From Abyssibius alkaniclasticus (GTDB taxonomy: Bacteria; Pseudomonadota; Alphaproteobacteria; Rhodobacterales; Rhodobacteraceae): a stretch of DNA of 64,000 nucleotides. Shown one piece after another: positions 54,135 to 63,192 of this stretch. A program made the position numbers and the translations under genes. The stretch covers positions 496,001-560,000 of the forward strand of contig NZ_CP095732.1 in assembly GCF_020447305.1 (NCBI RefSeq), written 5' to 3'. Numbering within the stretch: the stretch's first letter is position 1; every line of letters begins with the position of its first letter. The notes beneath the pieces were generated by a model. That model was given only the letters and a program-made list of their open reading frames with translations. It was not told the origin of the DNA and searched no databases.

Positions 54135-54614
54135 TCAAACCGGAGCCGCTCTCACTTGCGTTAGCCGATCTTCGTCGCGCAGTTTTGCATCTAATGCGGC
54201 AAGTTTGCTCAGACCTATCGCCCGTTGGCCGTTTTTCTGAAACTTTCCGGCCTCTTTCCATGCAAGTGCGCCGGGGCCGTTGTAAACCACAGTAATGTTG
54301 GCACCTTTGGGTCGGCTAAGCACCAAAAGATGCTCGGGTTCGTGGCGGATTGCGACGCTTTTTCCCTGTGTCAGCTTAATCTCGACACATTTACCGTCCG
54401 GTGTTTTTGCATCATGCGCCAATGTCGACGCTGCGTTCAGTTTCAAATCAAACATATATGCAGCTACAACCTCTCCAACACTCCCGACCAAATGCCCATC
54501 AGGCGTAAATTTCCGTCCCGGGAACATCTCTTCAAGCGCATCAGTGGCGTGGTATAGCTGGTCGATAAACTTTTCGACCCGCTTCCAGTCGACAAACTTC
54601 ACAATACGCCCCAA
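54135..54614 (-). CDS. DUF6998-like protein (possible restriction-endonuclease fold)
   Basis: A 159-residue protein. The middle has FTPDGHLVGSVGEVVAAYMFDL and DGKCVEIKLTQGKSVAIR, matching the conserved core of the DUF6998 family; the E...D...ExK arrangement (Glu in GEVV, Asp in DGK, VEIK) resembles a PD-(D/E)XK nuclease core. The C-terminal block KNGQRAIGLSKLAALDAK is also family-typical. There is no operon partner; the gene lies 12 bases past the palindromic repeat and 71 bases from gcvP. This isolated position next to a tRNA hints at acquired cargo. The biochemical role is unknown. Confidence 0.7.
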   Translation of the reverse strand: MGRIVKFVDWKRVEKFIDQLYHATDALEEMFPGRKFTPDGHLVGSVGEVVAAYMFDLKLNAASTLAHDAKTPDGKCVEIKLTQGKSVAIRHEPEHLLVLSRPKGANITVVYNGPGALAWKEAGKFQKNGQRAIGLSKLAALDAKLRDEDRLTQVRAAPV

Positions 54615-54685
54615 TCACCCTTTCGGCAAAAAAACGACAGACCCAAAAACACACCTGTCCCGGCTATCGCCGAGGCTGGAAATTT

Positions 54686-57520
54686 TTACTCCGCCGCCTC
54701 CCCATAGCTCTCCAACGGCGGACAGGAACAAATCAAATTCCTGTCCCCATAGGCGTTGTCGATGCGGTTCACCGGGGGCCAGTATTTATTCGCCAGCAGG
54801 CTTTCCAGCGGGAAGACGGCCTTGTGGCGGGAATAGGGGTGGGGCCAGTCGGCATCTGTCAGGTCGCGGCCGGTATGCGGGGCGTTGACCAGCGGGTTAT
54901 TGTCGGCGGGCCAGTCGCCACGCTCCACGGCGCGGATTTCCTCGCGGATCGCCTTCATCGCGGCGATGAACCGGTCCAGCTCCACCTTGGATTCGCTTTC
55001 GGTCGGCTCGATCATCAGCGTGCCGGGCACGGGGAAGCTCATCGTCGGCGAGTGGAAGCCGTAATCGGCCAGCCGCTTGGCGATATCCTCGTTGGAAATG
55101 CCGCAGGCGTCCTTGATGGGGCGGATGTCGAGAATGCATTCATGCGCCACACGGCGGCGCGCGCCGCGATACAGCACCTTGTAATCCGCCTCCAGCGCAT
55201 CGGCGATGTAGTTGGCGTTGAGAATCGCCAGTTTGGTGGCCTGGGTCAGCCCCTCGGCGCCCATCATCTTGATATAGGCGTAGGGAATCGGCAGGATCAT
55301 CGGCGAGCCGAAGCGGGCGGCCGAAACCTGCCGCGCGCCAGTGCCACCCACCGCATGATCGGGCAGGAAGGGCGCCAGATGCGCGCCCACACCGATCGGC
55401 CCCATGCCGGGGCCACCGCCGCCATGCGGAATGCAGAAGGTTTTGTGCAGGTTCAGATGGCTGACATCCGAGCCGAACTTGCCGGGCTTGGACAGGCCGA
55501 CCTGCGCGTTGAGATTGGCGCCATCCATATAAACCTGCCCGCCAGCCTCATGCACCATCGAGCAGATCTTGCGGATTTCGGTTTCAAACACCCCGTGGGT
55601 CGAGGGATAGGTGATCATGATCGCGGCCAGATTATCGGCATGTTCATTGATTTTCGCGGCCAGATCGTCGATATCGACATTGCCCTGATCGTCGCAGCCG
55701 GTAACGACAACCTTCATCCCCGCCATCTGCGCCGAGGCGGGGTTGGTGCCATGCGCCGAGCTTGGAATGAGGCAGACATCGCGATGCGTATCGCCATTGG
55801 CGTGATGATAGCCGCGAATGGCCATCAGCCCGGCAAATTCACCCTGCGCGCCGGAATTCGGCTGCATCGACATGGCGTCATAGCCGGTGATCTCGCACAG
55901 ATCGGCGTTCAGATCTTCGATCATTTTTGTATAGCCCCTGGCCTGTTCGGGCGGGCAGAACGGGTGCATACCGGCAAATTCGGGCCAGGTGATGGCGGCC
56001 ATTTCAGCCGCCGCATTCAGCTTCATGGTGCAGGAACCAAGCGGGATCATCCCCCGGTCCAGCGCCAGGTCCTTGTCCGACAGGCGGCGCAAATAGCGCA
56101 TCATCTCGGTTTCGGTGCGGTAGAGATGGAAGACCGGATGGGTCAGATAGTCGGTTTTGCGCGCAAAGGGGGCGGCATAATCGGGGTTAACCGCGGCATC
56201 GAGTGCTTCAAAATCCGCAGTCACGCCAAACACGGCCCAGAGGTTTTCAACCGTTTTGGGGAAGCTGGTTTCATCAAGGCTGATGCCGACCGCATCATCA
56301 TAGCGGCGCAGGTTGATGCGCGCGGTTTCAGCCCTGGCAATGGTTGCATCGACATCGGCAACCGGCACGCGGATTGTATCGAATACCGGGCCGTCAACCC
56401 CCAGCCCTTTGGCCAGAACGGCGGTCAGCCGGCGCACACGTTCGGCAATGGCGCGCAGCCCTTCGGGGCCGTGAAAACTTGCATACATCGCCGCGGTAAT
56501 CGCCAAAAGCGCCTGCGCGGTGCAAATGTTCGATGTGGCCTTTTCGCGGCGGATATGCTGCTCGCGGGTTTGCAAGGCAAGTCGGTAGGCGGCATTGCCG
56601 CGCCGGTCGACCGACACGCCAACAATGCGGCCCGGCAAGGCGCGCTTGAACTTGTCACGCGTGGCCATGAAGGCGGCATGTGGCCCGCCAAAGCCCATTG
56701 GCACGCCAAAACGCTGGGTCGAGCCGATGGCGATATCGGCGCCAAGCTCACCGGGGCTGGCCAGCAGGGTCAGCGCCAGAAGATCGCAAGCCAGCACCGC
56801 AAGCCCGCCACCCGACTGCACGGCCGCAATGGGGCCGCGCAAATCGCGCAAGCTGCCATCGGTGCCGGGATACTGGAAGATCGCACCAAAAACCGCGCTC
56901 GGGTCAACATCATCGGGGTTGCCGATGATCACATCCCAACCCAAAGGCTCGGCGCGGGTCTGGATCACGGCAATGGTTTGCGGATGGCAGGCCGCATCCA
57001 CAAAGAACGCATTGGCTTTGGATTTGCCCTGCCGCTGGGCCATTGCCATCGCCTCGGCGGCGGCGGTCGCCTCATCCAGCAGGCTGGCATTGGCCATGTC
57101 CAACCCGGTCAGATCGGCCACCATCGTCTGGAAATTCAGCAGCGCCTCAAGCCGGCCCTGGCTGATTTCCGGCTGATAAGGCGTATAGGCGGTATACCAG
57201 GCCGGGCTTTGCAGCAGGTTGCGCTCGATCACCTGCGGAGTGATGCAATCATAGTAGCCCTGGCCGATATGGCTGGTGAACACCTCGTTCATATCGGCAA
57301 TGTCGCGCATATGCCGCAGCAGCGCCCCTTCGGACATGGGCGCACCCAAAGCCAGCGGTTCAGGGTTGCGAATGTCGGATGGCACGGTCTGCTCGATCAA
57401 CTGGTCCAGCCCGTTGGTCTTGCAGGTTTTCAGCATTTCAGCCACGTCATCGCCGTTCGGCCCGTTATGGCGGGCAATAAACGCACTATCACGGGCGGCA
57501 GAATAATCGGCGCTGCGCAT
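54686..57520 (-). CDS. gcvP: Glycine dehydrogenase (decarboxylating), P protein
   Basis: A 944-residue PLP enzyme, the single-chain homodimeric form. It decarboxylates glycine and passes the aminomethyl group to lipoyl-GcvH. Blocks are [17 protein letters not shown] at the N-terminus, [33 protein letters not shown] and the PLP-lysine site [20 protein letters not shown] near residue 700. The end [16 protein letters not shown] matches the family. AGGA precedes the ATG. It is the last gene of gcvTHP, 22 bases after gcvH, and gives methylene-tetrahydrofolate, CO2, NH3 and NADH together with GcvT and lipoamide dehydrogenase (not in this window). Confidence 0.95.
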   Translation of the reverse strand: MRSADYSAARDSAFIARHNGPNGDDVAEMLKTCKTNGLDQLIEQTVPSDIRNPEPLALGAPMSEGALLRHMRDIADMNEVFTSHIGQGYYDCITPQVIERNLLQSPAWYTAYTPYQPEISQGRLEALLNFQTMVADLTGLDMANASLLDEATAAAEAMAMAQRQGKSKANAFFVDAACHPQTIAVIQTRAEPLGWDVIIGNPDDVDPSAVFGAIFQYPGTDGSLRDLRGPIAAVQSGGGLAVLACDLLALTLLASPGELGADIAIGSTQRFGVPMGFGGPHAAFMATRDKFKRALPGRIVGVSVDRRGNAAYRLALQTREQHIRREKATSNICTAQALLAITAAMYASFHGPEGLRAIAERVRRLTAVLAKGLGVDGPVFDTIRVPVADVDATIARAETARINLRRYDDAVGISLDETSFPKTVENLWAVFGVTADFEALDAAVNPDYAAPFARKTDYLTHPVFHLYRTETEMMRYLRRLSDKDLALDRGMIPLGSCTMKLNAAAEMAAITWPEFAGMHPFCPPEQARGYTKMIEDLNADLCEITGYDAMSMQPNSGAQGEFAGLMAIRGYHHANGDTHRDVCLIPSSAHGTNPASAQMAGMKVVVTGCDDQGNVDIDDLAAKINEHADNLAAIMITYPSTHGVFETEIRKICSMVHEAGGQVYMDGANLNAQVGLSKPGKFGSDVSHLNLHKTFCIPHGGGGPGMGPIGVGAHLAPFLPDHAVGGTGARQVSAARFGSPMILPIPYAYIKMMGAEGLTQATKLAILNANYIADALEADYKVLYRGARRRVAHECILDIRPIKDACGISNEDIAKRLADYGFHSPTMSFPVPGTLMIEPTESESKVELDRFIAAMKAIREEIRAVERGDWPADNNPLVNAPHTGRDLTDADWPHPYSRHKAVFPLESLLANKYWPPVNRIDNAYGDRNLICSCPPLESYGEAAE

Positions 57521-57542
57521 GGTATATTCCTAGCTTGAAAGG

Positions 57543-57902
57543 TTACGCGATCAGCGCGTCATAGGCGGCCTGGTCCAGCAGATCGTCGAGCTGGCTGGCA
57601 TCGGTGGCGGTCATTTTCACAAACCAGCCGCCCGCTGTGGGGGCGGAGTTGACAGTGCCCGGCTCATCGGCCAGCGCCGCGTTTGCAGCGGTGATCTCGC
57701 CATCGAACGGCGCGTAGATATCCGATGCGGCCTTCACCGATTCCACGGTCGCCATCACATCGCCCTTTGAAAAACTGTCGCCCACCTCCGGCAGTTCGAC
57801 GAACACGATATCGCCAAGCGCTTCCTGGGCGTGGTTGGTAATGCCAATGGTAAAGGCATCGCCATCGGCTTCAATCCATTCATGGTCATCGGTATAGCGC
57901 AT
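57543..57902 (-). CDS. gcvH: Glycine cleavage system H protein
   Basis: A 119-residue lipoyl carrier. The lipoylation site [20 protein letters not shown] has the modified Lys near residue 60; the N-terminus [13 protein letters not shown] and C-terminal WFVKMTATD are characteristic. GGAG is upstream of the ATG. It sits between gcvT and gcvP and shuttles the aminomethyl group between them. Confidence 0.95.
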   Translation of the reverse strand: MRYTDDHEWIEADGDAFTIGITNHAQEALGDIVFVELPEVGDSFSKGDVMATVESVKAASDIYAPFDGEITAANAALADEPGTVNSAPTAGGWFVKMTATDASQLDDLLDQAAYDALIA

Positions 57903-57911
57903 ATCAGGCTC

Positions 57912-59042
57912 CTATCGGGCGTAGTTATGGGGGGTAAAAGGAAGGGTGGCGCGGTTCATCGCAAGGCGGCGGCCGCGCACTTCGGCATAGTATTTCTGGG
58001 CGTCATGGGCGGCATCGACCAGCGCCAGCGCGCAAGGGCCGCCAAGGCTGGGGCCAAACCCGCCCGAGGTGACATGGCCGATTTGCGCGCCACCTTCAGC
58101 CTCGGCAAAAATCGGCGCGCCTTCGCGCACCGGGGCGCGGGTTTCACCCTTCAGCGCGACCAGCATACGCGGCGCGCCATTGGCCATTTCATCCAGAATC
58201 CGCGCCGCACCCGGAAAGCCGCCTGCCCGCGCGCCACCCGTGCGGCGGGCCTTGTTGATCGCCCAGCCGATGCCGCTTTCAATCGGGGTCATATCCAAGC
58301 CAAGCTCGTGACCATACAGCGATAGCCCGGCTTCAAGGCGCAAGGTATCGCGCGCCACAAGGCCGATGGGGGCCACGCCCTCCAGCGCTAGCAGTTTGCG
58401 CGCAAAGGCATCGGCATCGGCGTTGGCCAGCGAAATCTCGAACCCGTCCTCGCCGGTATAGCCTGCGCGCGCCACAATCACCTCGGCCCCGCCGATGGTC
58501 ATCTCGCGCACATCCATGAATTTCATCCCGGCCACTTCGGGGGCAAGCGCGGCCAGTGCCTCTGCGGCCTTCGGCCCCTGCAAGGCCAGCAGGGCGCGGT
58601 CATGCAGGGCAAAGTCCACACCCTTCAGGTTTGCCTGCAAATGCGCCATATCCGCGGCCTTGCAACCCGCATTCACCACCATGTAAACACGCTCGCCCAA
58701 ATTGGCGACCATCAGGTCATCAATCACCCCGGCATCGGGCGTCGTGAACAGCCCATAGCGCTGGCGGCCCGGTTTCAGGCTTAGCAAATCCACCGGAACA
58801 AGCGTTTCAAGCGCCGCCATCACCGCCGGCACGCCGCCGGGCGCGGTCAGAAAAATCTGCCCCATATGCGACACATCGAACAGGCCCGCCGCGCTTCGCG
58901 TGTGCAAATGCTCGTCCATCGCGCCCATCGGATAGCGCAGCGGCATGTCATAGCCTGCAAACGTGGTGAATTGCGCGCCCAGTTCCTGGTGTAGCGGGTG
59001 AAAAACGGTTCTCCGGGCTTCGGTCACATTCAATCCAATCAT
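57912..59042 (-). CDS. gcvT: Glycine cleavage system T protein (aminomethyltransferase)
   Basis: A 376-residue folate enzyme that transfers the C1 unit from lipoyl-GcvH to tetrahydrofolate. Blocks are TTFAGYDMPLRYPMGAMDEHLHTRSAAGLFDVSHMGQI near the N-terminus, YGLFTTPDAGVIDDLMV, GYTGEDGFEIS and LRLEAGLSLYGHELG. It is the first gene of gcvTHP; only 74 bases separate it from the nagA stop, too short for a glycine riboswitch. The promoter must lie there or within nagA. Confidence 0.94.
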   Translation of the reverse strand: MIGLNVTEARRTVFHPLHQELGAQFTTFAGYDMPLRYPMGAMDEHLHTRSAAGLFDVSHMGQIFLTAPGGVPAVMAALETLVPVDLLSLKPGRQRYGLFTTPDAGVIDDLMVANLGERVYMVVNAGCKAADMAHLQANLKGVDFALHDRALLALQGPKAAEALAALAPEVAGMKFMDVREMTIGGAEVIVARAGYTGEDGFEISLANADADAFARKLLALEGVAPIGLVARDTLRLEAGLSLYGHELGLDMTPIESGIGWAINKARRTGGARAGGFPGAARILDEMANGAPRMLVALKGETRAPVREGAPIFAEAEGGAQIGHVTSGGFGPSLGGPCALALVDAAHDAQKYYAEVRGRRLAMNRATLPFTPHNYAR

Positions 59043-59115
59043 CCGCTGTGTTTCCGATACGAAACTTAACGGGGAAATATATCAGGATCAAGGAAAATGT
59101 GTGCCGCAGTATACG

Positions 59116-60255
59116 CTATGCCGCGCCTTTGCCGCGCTGCCAGACCTTTTGAATTTCCAGCCCCGCGCCAAGCCAAAGTATATCGGCCTGTGTTCCGGGG
59201 CGCAGCCTGCCAATCTCATCAGCCCGGCCCAGCAAATCGGCGGGATAGGCCGAGGCCATGCGCAGGGCTTCGTCCTGGGCAAGACCAATCACATCCACCA
59301 TGAAGCGCACAGCCGAAATCATATCCAGATCGGCGCCCGCCAATGTGCCGTCACCCAGGGTCAGCCGCCCGTTCTCGCGCAGAATTTCGCGCCCGTTCAG
59401 CGTGAAGCTGCGCATATCCGTGCCGATTGTGGCCATTGCATCGCTGACCAGAAACAGCCGCCCCGGCCCTTGCTTGGCGGCCAGTGCGGCGCGCAACGTG
59501 GCGGGGTGAACGTGGATGCCATCAGCAATAACGCCCGATGATGCGCGCCCCTCGTTCAGCAGCGCGCCCACCATGCCGGGCTCGCGGTTGGTCAACTGGC
59601 TCATGGCGTTGAACAAATGTGTGGCGGCGGTCGCCCCGGCATCATAGGCGGCGCTGGCCTGGGCATAGCCACAATCGCTATGGCCAAGCGAGACAATCGC
59701 GCCCGCATCAACCAGGTGCCGGATTTGCGCAGCCGTCACCGATTCCGGGGCCACGGTCAGATAGAGGCTGGGCAGGCTTTGCGCGGCGTCACAAAGCGCG
59801 GTCAAATCCTCATCCGACATGGCACGGATAAGCGCGGCATCATGCGCCCCCTTGCGCGCCACCGAAAGATGCGGCCCTTCCAGATGCAGCCCGGCCACAC
59901 CGGGCGATGTGCAGGCTTTTGCGGCGGCAATGGCGGCGCGCACATGCGCTTGCGTGTCGGTAATCAGCGTGGGCAGCAGGCTTGTCGTGCCAAAGGGCAA
60001 ATGCGCCTTGGCGATCGTTTCCATTGTGGCCGCTTCGGGTGCATCATTCAGCATGACCCCGCCGCCGCCATTCACCTGAAGGTCAACAAAACCCGCTGTC
60101 AGCAGCCCACCTTCAAGCGTCTGTATTTCCGCCCCCTCGGGCAGTTGCCCCGGCGGCAGAATGCCCAGAACGCGCCCCGCATCCAGCACCAGCGCATGGC
60201 CTGATATGCGGCTCTCGCCGTCAAAAATTGTGGCTCCTGTCAGGGCAACCGGCAT
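59116..60255 (-). CDS. nagA: N-acetylglucosamine-6-phosphate deacetylase
   Basis: A 379-residue amidohydrolase that removes acetate from GlcNAc-6-P. The metal and catalytic blocks are GFVDLQVNGGGGVM, HLEGPHLSVARKGAH (metal Glu), LGHSDCGYAQ and ATHLFNAMS (metal His), and LVSDAMATIG (catalytic Asp). The start overlaps the SIS-gene stop by one base (TGATG). It is the last gene of the gntR-SIS-nagA unit and feeds glucosamine-6-phosphate to the SIS-domain enzyme. Confidence 0.92.
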   Translation of the reverse strand: MPVALTGATIFDGESRISGHALVLDAGRVLGILPPGQLPEGAEIQTLEGGLLTAGFVDLQVNGGGGVMLNDAPEAATMETIAKAHLPFGTTSLLPTLITDTQAHVRAAIAAAKACTSPGVAGLHLEGPHLSVARKGAHDAALIRAMSDEDLTALCDAAQSLPSLYLTVAPESVTAAQIRHLVDAGAIVSLGHSDCGYAQASAAYDAGATAATHLFNAMSQLTNREPGMVGALLNEGRASSGVIADGIHVHPATLRAALAAKQGPGRLFLVSDAMATIGTDMRSFTLNGREILRENGRLTLGDGTLAGADLDMISAVRFMVDVIGLAQDEALRMASAYPADLLGRADEIGRLRPGTQADILWLGAGLEIQKVWQRGKGAA

Positions 60256-61280
60256 CAGGTCGTCTCCGTGACTTTGCGCAAATTGGCGGGCGTGTCGGGG
60301 TTGCGGCCGCGTGCGCGCGCAAGCTGTTCGATAAAGGCGTAAAACCCGGTGATCAGCGCCAAAGGCTCGGTCAGCGGATGGCTGGTGGCGACAAAGGGCA
60401 GCCGCGTGGCCGACTTGGCCATGTCCGAGGTTGCAAAGACTTGCGCGCCACGGGTTGCAAGCTGCTCGGCCACGCCCATCGCGGCAGGCTCTGCCGCATC
60501 GCGTGCCGCCAGCACCAGCACCGGATAATCACCGCCGACAATCTCGACCGGGCCGTGCAGCACCTCGGCGCTTGAATAGGCTTCGGCATGGATACCGCAG
60601 GTTTCCTTGAATTTCAGCGCCGCCTCGCAGGCCATCGCATAAGACGGGCCGCGCCCCAAAACATACATGGAATCGCGCGCCAGCAAGGCATCGCGCAGCG
60701 GCGACCAATCGAGCCTTGCCGCCGCTTCAAGCTGGTCGGGCAACGCATCAATCGCGGCAATCAGCGCATCATCCCTGCCCCAATGCGCCAGCACCGCCAA
60801 CCCGGCAAGCGCCGAGGTCACGAAGGTTTTCGTGGCTGCCACGCTCAATTCCGGCCCGGCCATGATCGGCACCGTGTTGCGGCTGGCGCGGGCCAGCGGG
60901 GAATCGGGCTGGTTGGTTATGGCCAGCGTGCAGGCCTGGGCATCGCTTGCCGCCTGGGCCATTGCCACAATATCGGGGCTTTGGCCCGATTGCGAAATCG
61001 AAAAACAAGCCGCGCCGCCCAGCTTCAGCCTGGCCCCGAAGATCGAGGCCACCGATGGCCCGATCGAGGCGACAGGCAGGCCAAGCGACAGCTCGCAGGC
61101 ATATTTGAGATAGGTCGCCGCATGGTCGGACGAGCCGCGCGCCACGGTCGATACAAAAGCCGGGTTCACATCGCGCAAATCGGCGGCAGTGGCCTCGATC
61201 GCGCCGCGCCCTTCGCCAAGCAGCCTTCGGGCCGCCGCCGGAATTTCCGCGACTTCGCGCGCCATATGGGTTTGGGTCAT
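60255..61280 (-). CDS. SIS-domain glucosamine-6-phosphate deaminase/isomerase (GlmS-C/AgaS-like)
   Basis: A 341-residue protein of two SIS domains (about 25-165 and 190-325), like the isomerase half of GlmS but without the glutaminase domain. Blocks are VSTVARGSSDHAATYLKYACE, ISQSGQSPDIVAMAQ, FVTSALAGLAVLAHW and VLGRGPSYAMACEAALKFKE. In alphaproteobacteria such proteins replace NagB and convert glucosamine-6-P to fructose-6-P plus ammonia. It starts 3 bases after the GntR stop, with AGGAT upstream. NagB-II or AgaS is the best reading. Confidence 0.85.
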   Translation of the reverse strand: MTQTHMAREVAEIPAAARRLLGEGRGAIEATAADLRDVNPAFVSTVARGSSDHAATYLKYACELSLGLPVASIGPSVASIFGARLKLGGAACFSISQSGQSPDIVAMAQAASDAQACTLAITNQPDSPLARASRNTVPIMAGPELSVAATKTFVTSALAGLAVLAHWGRDDALIAAIDALPDQLEAAARLDWSPLRDALLARDSMYVLGRGPSYAMACEAALKFKETCGIHAEAYSSAEVLHGPVEIVGGDYPVLVLAARDAAEPAAMGVAEQLATRGAQVFATSDMAKSATRLPFVATSHPLTEPLALITGFYAFIEQLARARGRNPDTPANLRKVTETT

Positions 61281-61283
61281 GTC

Positions 61284-62039
61284 TTATCCTGAAATCTGGA
61301 GTTCTGCGACGAAATCATAGGCATCGCCGCGATAGATCGACTGGGTGAATTCCACCACCCGGCCGCTTGGAAGATAGGAGGTCCGCTCGATCCGCAGCCC
61401 CGCCTCGCCCGGCTCAACGCCCAAAAGCGCGGCATTGTTGCCCGTCAGGTTGGTGGCCGAAATGCGCTGGATGGCGCGCACCGGGCGGTTGCCGTCACGC
61501 TCCAGCACCGCATAAAGCGAAGAGTCGACCAGCAGCGGATTAGGCAAAAGCTCGGCCGACAGGGCCGCGCGTTCAATCGCCATCGGCAAACCGTTTGCAC
61601 AGCGCAGCCGCGCGATCCGCGCCACCGAATCGCCGCCGCGCAGCCCCAGCGCCACCACCTCTTGCGGTGAGGGCATGAACAACCCGCGCTCCAGCCACTT
61701 GCTTTCCACCACCATGCCGCGCCGCGCCATGTCTTCGGTGAAAGATGTCAGCCGCGAGAGCGATTGCTCGACCCGCTGGACCTTGGCCGCCACGAATGAG
61801 CCCGAGCCACGGCGCTGCACGATCAGCCCGTCATCGACCAGCGTTTCCACCGCCTTGCGCACGGTCACGCGCGAAAGCCCTGTGATTGCGGCGATTTCGC
61901 GTTCGGCGGGCAGCGGGCTGTTGGGGGCGAGCGTGCCGTCCTGGATGGCCGCCTCGATATGGCGGCGCAATTGCAGGTAGCGCGGCCCGCCATTGGGGCG
62001 CAGCCAGCGACTGGGCGCAAGCATCTGGTCAATTATCAT
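61284..62039 (-). CDS. GntR/HutC-family repressor of the amino-sugar operon
   Basis: A 251-residue regulator. The winged HTH (about 20-80) has LPAEREIAAITGLSRVTVRKAVETLVDDGLIVQRRGSGSFV; the UTRA ligand domain (about 100-245) has RIARLRCANGLPMAIERAAL and LRIERTSYLPSGRVVEFTQSIYRGDAYDF. UTRA members of this kind (NagR/YvoA) sense phosphorylated amino sugars. It is first in the SIS-nagA unit and divergent from the MurQ-like gene; the repeated AATACC sequences between them are candidate binding sites. Confidence 0.87.
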   Translation of the reverse strand: MIIDQMLAPSRWLRPNGGPRYLQLRRHIEAAIQDGTLAPNSPLPAEREIAAITGLSRVTVRKAVETLVDDGLIVQRRGSGSFVAAKVQRVEQSLSRLTSFTEDMARRGMVVESKWLERGLFMPSPQEVVALGLRGGDSVARIARLRCANGLPMAIERAALSAELLPNPLLVDSSLYAVLERDGNRPVRAIQRISATNLTGNNAALLGVEPGEAGLRIERTSYLPSGRVVEFTQSIYRGDAYDFVAELQISG

Positions 62040-62071
62040 GTGCCGCCCCCCTTGTGGATTCCGGCCGGTTC

Positions 62072-62219
62072 AATACCAACCCGCAAAATGAATACCGATA
62101 TAATACCTAGAATTTTCTTGCAGGCAATACCCTTACTTTCATAGCCTGGAATCGAGATTAATTTCGGGTTTTTCGTCATTCTCTTGCTGGATGTCAGAAA
62201 GTTGTAGACAAATGGTATT
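62072..62219. promoter_or_regulatory. AATACC repeat cluster in the GntR/MurQ divergent spacer
   Basis: AATACC occurs at 62072, 62091, 62102 and 62126, and its inverse GGTATT at 62214-62219, all inside the 216-base gap between divergent genes. The motif resembles half-sites of HutC-subfamily GntR regulators. The clustering suggests several binding sites covering both promoters. Confidence 0.55.
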
Positions 62220-62255
62220 GTTTTGGCATTGTAGAAGCAGGACAAAGGAATCACC

Positions 62256-63134
62256 ATGACCTTGCGCAGAACCGAACAGCCGCATGACCTGGCCCAGGGG
62301 CTTGATACCCTGGCGCCACCGGCAATTCTGTCGGCGCTGGTCGAAGGGCAATTGGCCGCTTTGGCCGCGTTGCGCCCGGCCCTGCCCGCGCTTCAGGCCG
62401 GGGCCGAGGCGATGGCGGCGGCCATCGGCAATGGCGGGCGGCTGATTTACACCGCGGCGGGCAGTTCCGGGCTGATGGGCATGGCCGACGGGCTGGAGCT
62501 GCCCGGCACATTCGGCCTGTCGCCCGCGCAGATCGTCATATCGCTCGCCGGGGGCGCGGCCAGCCTGCAGCATATGACCGGCAATACCGAAGATGATGTT
62601 GCCGAGGCGCGCGCCGCGGCCAGCACCGTGCGCGCGCATGACTGTGTCATCGCCATTTCCGCCTCGGGCGCCACGCCCTACCCGCTGGCCTTTCTGAAAG
62701 CCGCGCCGCAGGCAACCCGCATTGCCATTGTAAACACCCCCGCCAGCCCGATGCTGGCGCAGGCCGAAATCGGCATCTGCCTTGAAACCCCGCCGGAAGT
62801 CATTTCCGGCTCGACCCGTCTGGGGGCTGCGACTGCGCAAAAGGCCGCGCTCAACGCCATGTCAAGCCTGATGGGCGTGCTGCTGGGCCATGTGCATGAC
62901 GGGATGATGGTCAACCTCGTGGCCGACAATGCCAAGCTGGAAGACCGCGCCGCGCGCATTGTGGCGCGCATTTCCGGCTGCGACCTGGCAAGCGCACACC
63001 ACCATCTGACGGCGGCCAGTGGTGCGATAAAGCTGGCGGTTCTGCTGGCCAGCGGTGCGCGCGACATCGAGAATGCCGCACAAATTCTGGGGGCGGCGCG
63101 GGGCCATTTGCGCGCCGCGCTCAACAGCATGTGA
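62256..63134 (+). CDS. N-acetylmuramic acid 6-phosphate etherase-like protein (MurQ family)
   Basis: A 292-residue SIS-fold protein that in MurQ removes lactate from MurNAc-6-P to give GlcNAc-6-P, the NagA substrate. Matching blocks are AAGSSGLMGMADGLELPGTFG (the Glu in GLELPGTFG aligns with the catalytic Glu), LAGGAASLQHMTGNTEDD, ISASGATPYPLAFL and VNLVADNAKLEDRAARIV. The usual GTSGRLG segment reads GSSGLMG, losing the Arg, so it is a divergent member and the true substrate may differ. It is divergent from the gntR-like gene and 58 bases before a binding-protein gene. Confidence 0.82.
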   Translation: MTLRRTEQPHDLAQGLDTLAPPAILSALVEGQLAALAALRPALPALQAGAEAMAAAIGNGGRLIYTAAGSSGLMGMADGLELPGTFGLSPAQIVISLAGGAASLQHMTGNTEDDVAEARAAASTVRAHDCVIAISASGATPYPLAFLKAAPQATRIAIVNTPASPMLAQAEIGICLETPPEVISGSTRLGAATAQKAALNAMSSLMGVLLGHVHDGMMVNLVADNAKLEDRAARIVARISGCDLASAHHHLTAASGAIKLAVLLASGARDIENAAQILGAARGHLRAALNSM

Positions 63135-63192
63135 CGGGGGCAGACCCCCGCGCTCGACAACCGCGCCACGGCGCAAAACTGGGAGAGAGAGA

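Noticed and set aside
54824-57538. 904-residue plus-strand frame opposite gcvP
   Set aside because: A shadow of gcvP produced by high GC; composition is not protein-like.
59043-59115. Possible glycine riboswitch before gcvT
   Set aside because: Only about 74 bases are available, no paired aptamer stems were seen, and the space is too short for the usual tandem aptamer.
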